Under the pieces are notes generated by a model. That model was not told the origin of the DNA, did no database searches, and saw nothing but the letters and a program-made list of their open reading frames with translations. The translations under genes were made by a program, and so were the position numbers. Below, one piece after another: positions 22,001 to 32,856 of a stretch of 64,000 nt of DNA. Position 1 is the stretch's first letter. The number at the start of each line of letters is the position of its first letter. Location of the stretch: positions 583,477 to 647,476 of the forward strand of contig BDSI01000048.1 of assembly GCA_003117195.1 (NCBI GenBank), in the 5' to 3' direction. The stretch comes from Eudorina sp. 2006-703-Eu-15 (lineage: Eukaryota > Chlorophyta > Chlorophyceae > Chlamydomonadales > Volvocaceae).

Positions 22001-24291
22001 GTGTGCTGTAGGGGAGGGCTGCCGTGGTGGGTGCGTTTGGGAAAGGGACGGGTCAGGGCGATATGGCTGGACTACAACTTGGGGTGATGGGGAAGGTACT
22101 GTACAGGCAGGTAGGGGTGATGAGTGCGAGCTGTAGACCGGGCTCCCCGGCGGGGCCGGGCTAGGTCAGGCTGCGTCGGGCGGGGCGGGCGTTGTGAGAT
22201 GGCGGGAAACGGCGTGCACCTCCCATTCGCCAAGATGGGTAAGGCTGACCCTTTCCCAGGCAAGGCTAACAGCAGAGAGCAATGGGGCGGCGAGCGGCAG
22301 CTGCCGTGCGTTCGTGCCTTTCGATAACCGCTCCTCCCATGGCTACCGCTCCCCATCTTCCGCGGCGGGGTGCAGTGCCCGCTGGCTCACTGCATACCTG
22401 TGTTGGTCCGCAGCAACCTACCTGCTGATGGATGCATGGATGCACAAACTACAGGTGGCCAATGCCGACTCCCCGGTTACCATATCACGATTGGCGGTAC
22501 CCTTAGGTCTTAACAACACATACCTGGACTGGTGGATACTCAACGGAGTCCTCCCTTTCCCTTGTCAGTAGTCCGCATGTGCCGCCCTCGTCCCCCTCCT
22601 GCGCGTCGTGTATCGATCGTTAGGTGGAGAGCGACTACCTGCCGCTGTACGACAGTCGCATGGGACTGGGTCTCACCATTTGGAGTCCGCTGGCGTCTGG
22701 CATCCTCACGGGAAAGTACAGCAGCGGTACGGCACCTGAGGGCAGCAGGCTGGCGCTGGAGGGCTTCAAGGTGAGCAGCGTGTTCTTAGTGTGTTCAAGG
22801 TGTGCTGTGTGTTACTTAAGCAGGCAGAACAGGAGTGCGTGATATGCGAGGTGTGCTGTGTGTATGCTGTGTGTGCGTATGCGACGACCCGGGTTTCGAC
22901 CCGGGTTTCATGTCGTCATGTGCCGCGCAGCCCTGGACAGACTTCGCTGAATAGAACAAGCGCCGGGCAAAGGTCAGTGACTCAGTGTCCCGGGCCACAG
23001 TGGCCGTGTACAATGTCCCGGGATGAGTGCTGCCATCCGTTGGCCCGTTCTAAGTCTTTAGGGTTTGACGGTCACCGAGGTTGCCCAAATAGGCGGCTCG
23101 GTGGCTCACCGCGCACGAGGTGCCGAGGCCGGAAGAGCAGCCGGCGCGTGGGCGGTCCGTGCCTCTCATGCCCTCCCAAGTATGATGAACTGATGCTCCC
23201 CCGTCCTCCACGTCGGCTGTACGACACCCGGCAGTCGAAGCTGGAGTCCAGGCGCGCGCACATCGAAGCCGCGTGTCGGCTGGAGCCCATCGCGCGGGAG
23301 CTGGGGTGCAGCCTGGCGCAGCTGGCGCTGGCGTGGACCCTCAAGAACCCGCACGTCAGCACCGCCATCACGGGTACGAATGGGCCGTCTGCGTGTCGGT
23401 CTGTCTGCCGTCATGCGTGTGTGTACTCTGTATTGTGAGATAGAAACGCCTCAACAGTGATGTGCGGCCGTGCGCCTGTGTGTGGTGCACAAAAGGCGTG
23501 CGCCATTGGGCAACGAGCCGCGCATGTGCAGTTCTATGTATGGACGTGTGTGCTTCGGGGTAGCGGTACTTGCTAGGATGTGCGCAGGGCAGCAACGGCA
23601 TTTCGGCTGCCTACACGCAGCTACTTCGCCTCTTGATGGCGTGGTGCGCATATGAAGGTCGGCCGACAATGCCAACATGCAGCCGCGCGGCCGCGGGTCA
23701 CGAATCGACATTGTGCCTGTACCTAACCTCGACTCGGTCCCGACGTCCCCTTCCCCTCTCCGCTTCCCCCTCACACACACACGCACACACACGCACACAC
23801 GCGCAGGCGCCAGCAAGGTCAGCCAGGTGCATGACAACATGGGGGCACTGGCGGTGATGCCCAAACTCACCGAGGAGGTGATGGCGCGGATCGAGGTCAG
23901 TACCGTACTACAGCTCTGGCTGACCGGCACTAGCCGGCGGTATGGCATCAGCAGCAGCGGCTCGAGCAGTGCCGAACGGCATAGTGCAGTAGTGGTGGGA
24001 CATGGGAGCAGCAGCCCGCAGGTCAGGGTGCCCCCGGATCTGATTCTCGCAGCGCAAGGCTGGTGCCGCCAGCGCTGACTCACTGCCTAGCTGTCCCCAA
24101 TGAATTGTCGCACACACTTGCCCGAGTCCATGACTTCAAGTCCGCAGACGTACAGGCACTTCTTCACCTGCTAGACACCTAGGCTTACAGAAGTGGACAC
24201 CACCACCGCACCCCCGGCCCCCGCCCCATCACGGCACCGCCCTCCCCTCCAGGAGGCTTCACGCGTGCCAGCTACTGCGACTGCGCCTTGA
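19038..24291 (+). CDS. Aldo/keto reductase, voltage-gated K+ channel beta-subunit type
   Basis: Eleven exons give 325 residues: 19038-19073, 19636-19695, 19889-19932, 20285-20348, 20754-20864, 21451-21618, 21855-21935, 22624-22770, 23235-23373, 23807-23895, 24253-24291. The protein begins [13 protein letters not shown] and follows the KAB/AKR6 family almost without gaps. The catalytic tetrad is visible: D49 and Y54 ([13 protein letters not shown]), K82 (STKIFWGG), H122 (LLFCHRPD). NADPH-binding segments follow: [50 protein letters not shown]. These proteins are NADPH-dependent oxidoreductases that can associate with K+ channels. The last exon is the uncertain part. I chose 24253-24291 because of its pyrimidine-rich acceptor and because a short C-terminus fits the family. 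Alternatives would end at 24078 or 24103. Confidence 0.92.
20107..20179. repeat. 32-bp perfect-type hairpin in an intron
   Basis: Bases 20107-20138 and 20148-20179 are reverse complements with a single mismatch, separated by a 9-nt loop. It lies in intron 3 of the aldo/keto reductase. The arms are GC-rich (GCCCCACAGCGC... to ...GGGGGAGG). The length and near-perfect pairing resemble a miRNA/siRNA foldback or a small transposon relic. Confidence 0.85.
20877..21068. repeat. 63-bp tandem repeat, three copies
   Basis: Three almost identical 63-bp units, beginning GGGACCCCAGACCTCC, follow one another in intron 5 of the aldo/keto reductase. The unit length is a multiple of three and is open in one frame, which makes an ORF across the intron. 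The family alignment shows that this segment is not part of the enzyme. Confidence 0.9.
21190..21243. repeat. TG dinucleotide microsatellite
   Basis: Two TG runs separated by a GTTTAACAAAAAA-type stretch, directly after a copy of the GAGCCGCGAGAAGCGAAG dispersed repeat, in intron 5 of the aldo/keto reductase. Related TG/CA runs occur at about 17985-18003 and 23771-23802. Confidence 0.8.
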
Positions 24292-26356
24292 CATCCCGCT
24301 CGGAGGAGGCAGGTGCAGGTAGAGGGCCCGAGCGGCCGGTACTGGGCCGCGGGAGCCACCGGGAGCTGCTGCCCACCACCCACCACCCAACCTGTTAGGC
24401 CGACCAAAGCGACCCCAGGCAGTGCAGGGCCGGGCGATAGAGCGCCTCGCTCACATGCTCGGGGGGAGGTGCGCGCGGCGTCCCTGAAGTAAGGAGCCAC
24501 GTACTGGTGGGGTCTTGCTTTGTGGCAGTGCCTGCTCCCCTGGCCTGACGATGGTGGTGCAGGGGGTTGCTGTTTTGTCAAGGATGCCGCAACGCTGGTG
24601 GCGGGGATGGGAGAGGCTCCTTCGACGCGGGCTGCGGCGTGTGGGCGGATGGGGCCCATATGGACACTGCGTGCGGGGAGATGCGCCCGAGGGAGCATCC
24701 CTTGTAGCTGCCCACGTGGTCGCCAGAGTACTGGCGCAGTTTCACGTTACATATTGCCATACAGGGTTGATTGGTAGCAAGATGTGTATGTATAGACGCG
24801 GTTGCGACGTTGCTGGTTGCGGCAGTTGGCAGCTTTGTGACGATGCCTCAGGCATGGTGTTATGGTGGGGACATGGACGTTTGCTGACCATCGGGTTTGG
24901 ATGCACGAGAGTGTCTTGTCGCGCTGTTACCGTACACGCAAAGCACCCGCGCGGCTAGCTTGGTTTGCGGGTGCTCTCTGATATGTATGGAAGGGCTTAG
25001 GATCCGGGTGGTAAATGCGGACATACAAAGGTACACACTTCCTTGGCAGCAACGTGTCCCGAAGTGGTGCATTTGACATTATCCAGCTGGGGATGTCAGG
25101 ACTCAAGAGGTTTGTGCCGGTCTCGCAACACGAATGGGCATCTCCGAGCCGCACAGTGGGGCCACTGTTCAATCCATGATGCTTCAGCAGACCCCGGGGT
25201 TCATCGGTGGCACTGTTACAGTTGCCGAGCCCAACATATTTGCATGATTCGCATGCTCCAATGGAAGCCTCCGCCGCACGAGACGTGACGACTATGCCAT
25301 GTCTGTTTCTGGACGGTAGGGCCCTATCGGGCATCAGGCGTATGCATATGCGTGCCAAAACAGTGCACACCGTATCAGTTGCAGGTGAATTCGGGACGAG
25401 CACCAACTCGATCTTCTTCCTGCCACAATCAAAATCCCCGTCAACGCCTCCGCCATGCCACGTACCAAAATCATGCACCCCACCGTCGTGCACCCCCCCT
25501 ACCCCAAGTGTGGAAACGTGTGCAGGCGATGTCCCAATCGCATCATTGTACGGTATTCCGCCAACTGTACAGCGGTGTCATACATCCCACGTGGACCGGT
25601 ATGGGTGGTATCCGGATGGCAAATGTGGCTCATGTTCCAAGGCTGTTGTTAAACATGCATTATTTCAGTTGCAATGCGGAAATGCTGTGCAATTCGTGTC
25701 GAGCCACAACACACTCTCATCATACGAAATCATTCCCGGAAGTAATTTAAACCAAGAGAGCGCACACACACCCGACCTACAACACAGTACGACATGAATG
25801 CGCGCCAACAGCTAACAAAAAACGCATCTCGTGCATCGTAGCCAGGGGTGCCCCTTCCCGGTGTGGGGCGCGGAAAATCCTATCTGTCGGTATAGTACGA
25901 ACCGCTGTGTGAACCGTCACAAAAACGAAACAAGTAAGGTTACTGATTCCAGCCACCGCATGGCACGCATGCACAGGAGAAACGAGCGAGCGGTGTCCAA
26001 GACGTGAACAATCTGACCTAGTGCCATTCCTTCAGAATGCGTTTACTTATATGGGATTCCTATGCCGAAGAAAGTTAATATGGGGAGGGTCTGCGGGCTG
26101 GCAGGCCAGCCCTGGCACGAGCCGCCTCGTTCCGGCCACCTATTTCCCTCACCCGGCGCCTCTCCCCCACGCTATATAGCAACCATCCAACCCGCGGGGC
26201 TCCCCCGGGTTCGTTCTGTGGCCTGTCATTCGTTTTACCCCACAGCCCTGCCGTACCTCCTGTAAGCAACCATGAGGCTGGACAAGGACTGCCGCAGCTG
26301 CAAAACACTGAATCGATGCTGCTACAGCTACACCACACACCTGCATCTATTCTCTG
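24292..26356. other. Intergenic region between convergent genes, no gene seen
   Basis: About 2 kb between the 3' ends of the aldo/keto reductase (+) and the AT-hook protein (-). Both 3' UTRs lie here. Several ORFs of 60-196 codons are open on either strand, but they overlap antisense, have no splice partners and show no domain or codon bias. The middle is less GC-rich than the gene bodies. Confidence 0.5.
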
Positions 26357-29300
26357 CTACAGCTGCCTGTACAGCGTAGCTCCGCATGTGATGTCCACCT
26401 GGCTGCTGGCGGCCCCCGCGCCCTCCCGCACCACCTCGAAGTCATCCACGAGCTCCTGCAGCACCTCCGCCACGCGCCGCCGCAGCGTCGCCTTGTCGTA
26501 CGCCGGGTCGCACTGTTGCAGTCCCGCGTCGAACCGCTGCAGCAGGGCCGCCGCGCTGATGCCCCGGCCCCCGTTGTGAGCCGCAATCGCGTCCAGGACC
26601 GAATCGCGCGTGGGCGCACCGACCTTGGGCGTCCCGCCGGGCGTGGCCGCGGCCGCCGCCGCACCAGATAACGGCGACGGCGCGGACGGGGCTACCGGCT
26701 GCGGCGGTGATGGCGGTTGTTGCCGCTGCTGCCGCAGTAGCTGCGCCCGCAGCTTCTCAATCTCGCTGCGCAGTGCCGCCTTCTCCTCCTCCTCGCGCCG
26801 GCGCTGCTCCTCGAGCGACTGCCGCGTGGCCGCCTCCGCGGCGGCGGCGGCGGCCAGCTGGCGCTGCAGCTCCGCCTGCTGGGCCGCCGTCGCGGCCTGG
26901 GCCTGGAGCGCCTGCGCGGCGCGCGCGCTGGCGTCCACAGCCTGCCTGCGCGCCTCCTCCGCCTCCTTGCGCAGCGCAACCGTCTGCAGCGCCGCCGCCT
27001 CCTCCGCCTTCATGCGGCCCATGTCCCGAGCCTGTGACGGAAGGACAGGACAGGAACACGGCGCAGGCACGTGGTGTCCGAGACAGGACGTGGCCTGAGA
27101 TAGGTGTGCAGGAAAAAGCTGACCTGGCCCAACGCAACACGGCGCTAGACGGGTGTGAATGGTGCGCACGTGTCGCGTCAAGGGATAGGTTTGTGGGTCA
27201 GATGAAAGGGGCTGCCATGCAGCAGGACAAGGGGAGCGCCTGTCAAGGAGCCGTTGCAGCGTGGATGTGTCGCTTAGATCGGCAACCTTAGTTCACGCCC
27301 CTGCCCAACGTCGTAATCTGCACAGCGCATTCCCCTCGAAATACCCCACGGCGACATGCGCGGTGTTCTACCCGATAGACCTGCGGGCCCCCAAAAGCAC
27401 CACCAAAACCGTGCGCGTGGCCGCTCACCATGACCAGCTTGACACGCAGGTCCCTGCTGTGCTCCTCCCGCAGCCGGGCCACCTCCCGCTGCAGCCGATC
27501 CTGCCACTCCGCCTCCAGCTCGGCACGGAGGTGGGCCACCACCACTGCGCCATTCCCACCGCCGCCACCGCCACCGCCTCCGGCGCCATTCCCAGCTTCC
27601 ACAATGTCCGTCGAACGGGGCACAGCCACGAGAGCACAACTCTCATCAGCACCCCGGCCCGCGGCAGCGGGGCCGCCTGCAGTTGCCGGTGGCACGGCGG
27701 TGGCGCTGCCGGCCCCCGCCGAACCGTTCTCGGCACCCCCGCCCAGGTCCAGCCGCACTCGTGGCAACGGCTCAGCGGCTGCCGTGCTGTTGGTCGGGCG
27801 GAACACGGCCGGCCACGGCGACCCGGCCTGAGTGGTGGTGGCTGAGGCCGGCGGGGTGCCGGCGGCGGCGACCGGCTCGACCAGCACCCGTGCGGCGACC
27901 GGGGTGCCGCTCCCATCTACCGGCGGGGCTGCGGTCTGCGCCGCTGCCGAGGTGGCGGCATCGACACCGCTGACGCGGCGCACCTTCGCGGCTGAGGGCC
28001 TGACCGGCCCGTCGCCTCCGTCACCGTCGGTGACGGCACTGGCGCCGGCACCGCCAGCTTCGCGGCTGCTCTCAGCAGCTGCTGGCCCCTCCGCCATGAT
28101 CTCGGCTGGGCGTTTGCTGCCCGCAGCGGCGGTGGCCCGGCCCACTGTCTCTTTCCCGGCCGGAGCCCCGGTTGAAGGGCCGGACTTCACGGCCAGCCGT
28201 GACGGGGTGGCTGTTGCTGGGGTGGCTGCAGCGGCGGATGGCCTGGAGGCTGCCGCTGTGGGTTCCTCAGGTGGAGCTGCGGCATCCGCCTCATCCGCGG
28301 GTGGACTGAGGCTCGCCAGGGTGGGCGGGGAGGCCTGCTCCTCGTCCAGGTCAGGCCCCATGCTCGCGTCCGCGGCGGCGCCGTTGTCCGCTGTTGCGGC
28401 TTGCTGGCGCTGGCGCCCCGCCAGCAACTCCCCGGCGTTGCTGGTCGCTGCTGCTGTTACCTGCTCGGCGGTGCCGCGGTCGGTAGGTGCGGCGCTGCCT
28501 GTCGGCGCCGCACCCGTAGCTACTGCTGCAGCTGCATCACCACCACCACCACCACCACCACCAGAAACGGCGGTGGCTCCGGCCGGTTGGGGGGCTGCCG
28601 TGTTGGCACGCTTGGCTCGATGGAGCACCACGTCATCGTCGTCATCGTCGCTCTCCTGGATAATCGCCGCCTGTGCCTCCCGGCGGCTCATGGCCCCGTC
28701 GGCGCCGACATCCTCCGCTGCCGCCTCCGCCTCATCACCGCTGTCCAGGAAGGCGCGGGACCTGCGCTTGCGGCCGCGACTGCGTCCGCCGCCGCCTCCG
28801 CCGCGGCCACGGTCCAGGACCTCCGTCACTTCCTCCGCGTCCGCATCGCCGTCTCCCTCCTCTTCTGCGTCCCCAGAGATCCTGCCTTTGCGGACAGCCA
28901 GGCCGCGGCGCTGAGCCAAGGCACCCTGTCGGCCGGGACCCGCTTGCTTCTTGGCGTCCTCCTCCTCCTCTTCTTCATCCATCTCATCCTCCTCTAAGGC
29001 TGCGCTGCTGAGCCTGCCCTTGCGGATCACCAGGCCTTGACGACGGCCCCCAGCGGCTTTCTGGCGCCGGTCGGCCTTCTCAACCTCCTCATCTTCGCCA
29101 TCGCTGCCGCCCCGCTCGGAGTCCTCCACGTCATCGACCCGGCCCTTGCGGATGGTCAGGCCTTGGAAGCGACCCTCCCGACGGCGCGAATTCGGCTGCT
29201 GCTGCTTCTGCAGCCGTGCCGCCTCCTCCTCTGGGGCCGCTGCTGGGCCCCGGATGCCGGCCCCGTCCCTGTCCTCGTCCATGTCGCAGTCCTGAGCCGG

Positions 29301-32300
29301 ACTGAGGTCCTCGGGAGCCCCACGACCCTTGCCGTCGCCCTTCGCCTCCTTCTGTGCTGCCTCCGGAGCCGCCGCAGTCGAGTCCTTCGGCTGAGCCTCA
29401 GCTACAGCCGCTTGCGCGGCCTTCTGCTCCCCCTCCGCCTCCTCGGTGGGTCGTTCCTCCGGAACCGCCTCCAGCAGCGCCGCGAAGGTCGCCGCCGCCG
29501 CCGCAACGGCCGCGGCCGAGGACCGCCGCCGCCGGCGGGTGCCCTTGCAGCTGCCAGACCTAGGCAGCTGCTCACTGCCAGGTGCGGCACCACCGCCGCC
29601 GCCGGCGTCATCATCGGCGGTTCCGAGCTCCATTTCCGCGTCGGCGGCCGCGGGCGTGCCGCCGCCGCCAGCCGCGTCATCTTCCGCATCCAGTTCCATC
29701 GCTGTCGCCACACGATCGGGACTGGTGTGCAAGCGTGCTTTGGTGATGACGAATTGCCGCTTTGGCCGCCGCCCCGCGGGATCCTTGGAAACGCCACCAC
29801 CGCCGCGGCCATCATCACTATCATCACCGTCCGCATCAGGCCTGCTGCCCGGCGCGGCGTCCTCCTCCTCCACATTCCCCTCGTCGCCGCGCGGGTCCTC
29901 TTCGCTGTCGGCATCGCTGCCCCGCTCACGTCGCAGCTGGGCTAGCATCGCGGCGGCGGACACCCGACGCGGCCGGCCTCGCCGGGTCTCTGGAGCATCA
30001 TCATCGCCGCCGCCATCACTGCCGTGGTCGCTGTCATCCAGATCCACGAACTCCTCGGCAGCGAGACGTCGGGAGGGGCGCAGCTGCCGACCGGACCGGC
30101 TGAGGCGCTGCTGCTGGCGGCGGCTGCGCCCAGCCTCCTTCGCGGCTGCGACCTCAGCCCCGGGTGCGTCCTCCCCGGCTGCCTCCGCCCGGCGGCGTGA
30201 CGACGGCTGCTGCTCCTGCTGCTGCTGCTGCTGTGCTGGAAAGCGCACGAGTACGACATCGTCATCACTGTCGTCGTCATCCTCGCCGTCGCTGCCTCCG
30301 CCTCCGCCGGGTTCTGGTCCGACCCGCCGTGCCGCAGCAGCGCAGCGGAGCTCCTGCGCTTTGCCAGCGGCAGCGTCGTTTCGGCCGCCTTCGTCGTCGC
30401 CGCTGTCGCCATCGCTGCTACTGCTGCAGCTGACGCCCTCGCTGTCGCTCGGCTGTTCCAGCTGGGCGCGGACGGACTGCACACGCCGCGCAGCGGCGCC
30501 GTGACCACCGCCGCCGTCGTCACCGCCGCTATCGCCGTCACCCAGGTCCGCCTCCTCCGCGGTCGCCTCCTCCGCGGTCGCCTTTGCCGTGGTCGCCTTT
30601 GCCGTGGTCGCCATCCTTCCGCCCTTGCGCTTGCGAACCTCGGGACTGCTGTCCGGTTCGTTGTCACCGCCGCCCGGTCCGTCACCGTCGCTACCTGAAG
30701 TTGAACCCGGCTCCAATTCCTCCTCCTCCAATCGCCGCGCGTGCCGGCCACCTCGGCCCCGGCCCCCGCCACGCCCGCCGCCACGCCCACCCCCTCCACC
30801 ACCTCGCGGCCCCGGGGGCCGGCCTCTTCTCGGCTTTGGCTTGGCCCACCCATCTTCGTCCGCTTCCGCCTCCGCCATGGTCGCATCGCCGTCGGCGCCG
30901 TCCGGCGCCTCCACCGCGTCGTCATCGTCGGCTCTGGCCCTGCGGTCCATACGTCCGAGTCGTGTGTTGCCATCGCCCTCGTCGTCGCCATCGCCGTCAA
31001 CCATCTCCCTTTTGATGCGGACGGCTGCGCCATGGGCGCCGTCGTGGCACTTGTCAGCTCCCAGGAGGGGTGACTGCAGCTGAAGCGCCTTGACGGCTGA
31101 GTTGGGCGGTCGGCCGCGTCGCCGGGTCCCGGCGGCCGCTGCGCCGGCCTGGGCGTCTCCTGCTGGTGGGTGGTGTGCGGTGGGCAGGTCAACAAAAGGT
31201 TGGCAGGAAAGCATATGACAGCTCACATCAGCGCTAGTTGGCTGGCTTACGCATGGCGTGATGCTTTGGCAGCAGGCACAGTCAGGGAGGCGAGGGTGTG
31301 GCAGCTGCAACCATCCGACGCCGTACCTTCGTCGACGTCCACCCCGGCTTCGCCGCCCTCTGGCGTTCCCGCTGGAGCGCCCCGCCGGGCCGCCGCGGCG
31401 GCGCCGCCAGCCGTTGGGGGCGTGGCCTTGGGCGGCCTGCTGCGCCTCTTGGCGCCCGTTCCGCCGGCGGTGCCGGGTGCTGGCGTATCCGCCTGCCCCC
31501 GGGGAGGTTGGATTTCGGTCGCGGTCAGGGAAGGCAAGGCGCCTCACTCAAAGAGTAACAAGGCGGGGGGCGCTCTTCGGTCAGGCGTGCATGCAATGCA
31601 AGCAGCAAGTCTGATCACTCCGGGAGCCCAAGCGCGAAGGCATGGCCCCAGGAAGATCGGATCCCCAAGGTATCCAGCCGGAGCCGGAATCGGCAAGCGG
31701 CAGCCCGGATGCATTCCCGCAGCTGGCAGGCGGGCAACAAGACGGCACCACGGATGAAGAATCACGACCAGCACGTTGCACGTTCGCGGTACCCACGGGG
31801 TTGCACCCCGGGATTGCATCAAGCGGCGTCCGGGCACGACCGCACCTTTCTCAGAGCCAGGAAGGAGGACTCCTCCCACAGTCCCGCGCCCAGCAGCGCC
31901 TCCTGCTTCTGGCCACCCTCCCCCTCCTGACCGCGTCACGCCAACGCGTCACGATGCACACCAACACATCCAGGGGCACACTTCAGTACATATGGCATGT
32001 GGCAGTACAGTAACGTGAAGCATGTCCACCAAATAGACCGAAGGCTGGCAGACAGTGGGTCAGGCTGCCGGACCCAACTGCCTATGGATCATGTTGGGAC
32101 ATCAATGGTGTGGATGGAAAACCCACACCCTTCAGGTCCCATGACGGGAAGGTTAAGTTACCGTATCATCGCAGCCGTACTGATGCGGTATGCGGTGCCG
32201 AGTCAGGGCTTTCACTGCAACGTTTTAAATCTCAATGCAACACCAAAATCAATACCAGCAGCGTACCTCAGCCTCCATCGCGTCGCCCGCGTCATCGGCC

Positions 32301-32706
32301 TCGTGGCTCTCGTGCCGCCGCCCCCGGCGTTGGCCAGGGCCGCGCGCGACGCGCCGACGCGGCGCGGCGCGCCGCCGCTCCGTCACCTCCTCACCCTCGC
32401 TGCTGCTGCTATCAATTGCCGTGCCTTCGGTGCTGCTGCCATCGTCGCCGCCGCCTCCACCGGCAGCCGCGCCCTTGTCGTTTGCGGCTCGGCCCTCCCC
32501 GTCCGTCCCGACAGGTCCAGCGGCAGAGGGGGCCGCCCCAGCTGCGGCGGCGGCCGCGGCCGCAGCCGCGGCCCTCACCGCAGCGACCGCGGCAGCCACA
32601 TCGGGTGCCGACCCAGAGGGTCCGGCGCCCGGCTGGCAGCTGTCTACCTCAACTGCAGAGCGAGGCAGCAAGTATCAACATTGCAGCACGTACGTAGCGG
32701 CGTCAT
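26357..32706 (-). CDS. Large acidic AT-hook / coiled-coil nuclear protein, function unknown
   Basis: Exons read leftward: about 32652-32267, 31492-31327, 31159-27429, 27031-26357. Phases agree. With a tentative 13-nt first exon (32706-32694) the protein would be 1656 residues. The long exon carries three AT-hook-like cores (RRRGRPPNS, PRRGRPPGPRGGG, TRRGRPRR), many Asp/Glu and Ser runs, a KRRSR-type nuclear signal, and three copies of a GLxIRKGR motif each followed by an acidic block (about 29146-29166, 29018-29038, 28886-28904). The C-terminus has a long coiled coil (DRLQREVARLREEHSRDL onward) and a compact terminal domain (SVLDAIAAHNGGRGISAAAL) that may be a winged helix. A chromatin-associated role is inferred. 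I do not recognise a named family. The start is uncertain because the proposed first intron would be only 41 nt. Confidence 0.78.
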
Positions 32707-32856
32707 AATTGCAACTACTAAAGCAGGACAGCGGTTGAAGAACACCGGACGTCAGGCATACACAACAAGCGCAAAAGGTCATGTGAGCTGACCCAGATCT
32801 ACGTATTCCGAGGACTAGTCCTGAAATGTAGGAGGGCATCCGCGGGTCGCCATGAC

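Noticed and set aside
24515..25797. Several 130-196 codon ORFs on both strands between the reductase and the AT-hook gene
   Set aside because: Overlapping antisense ORFs without codon bias, motifs or splice-consistent neighbours.
27288..31547. A single uninterrupted 1419-codon ORF on the minus strand
   Set aside because: Only 27429-31159 is a real exon. The 5' end runs through an intron in the wrong frame, and the 3' end reads past a GTGAGC donor.
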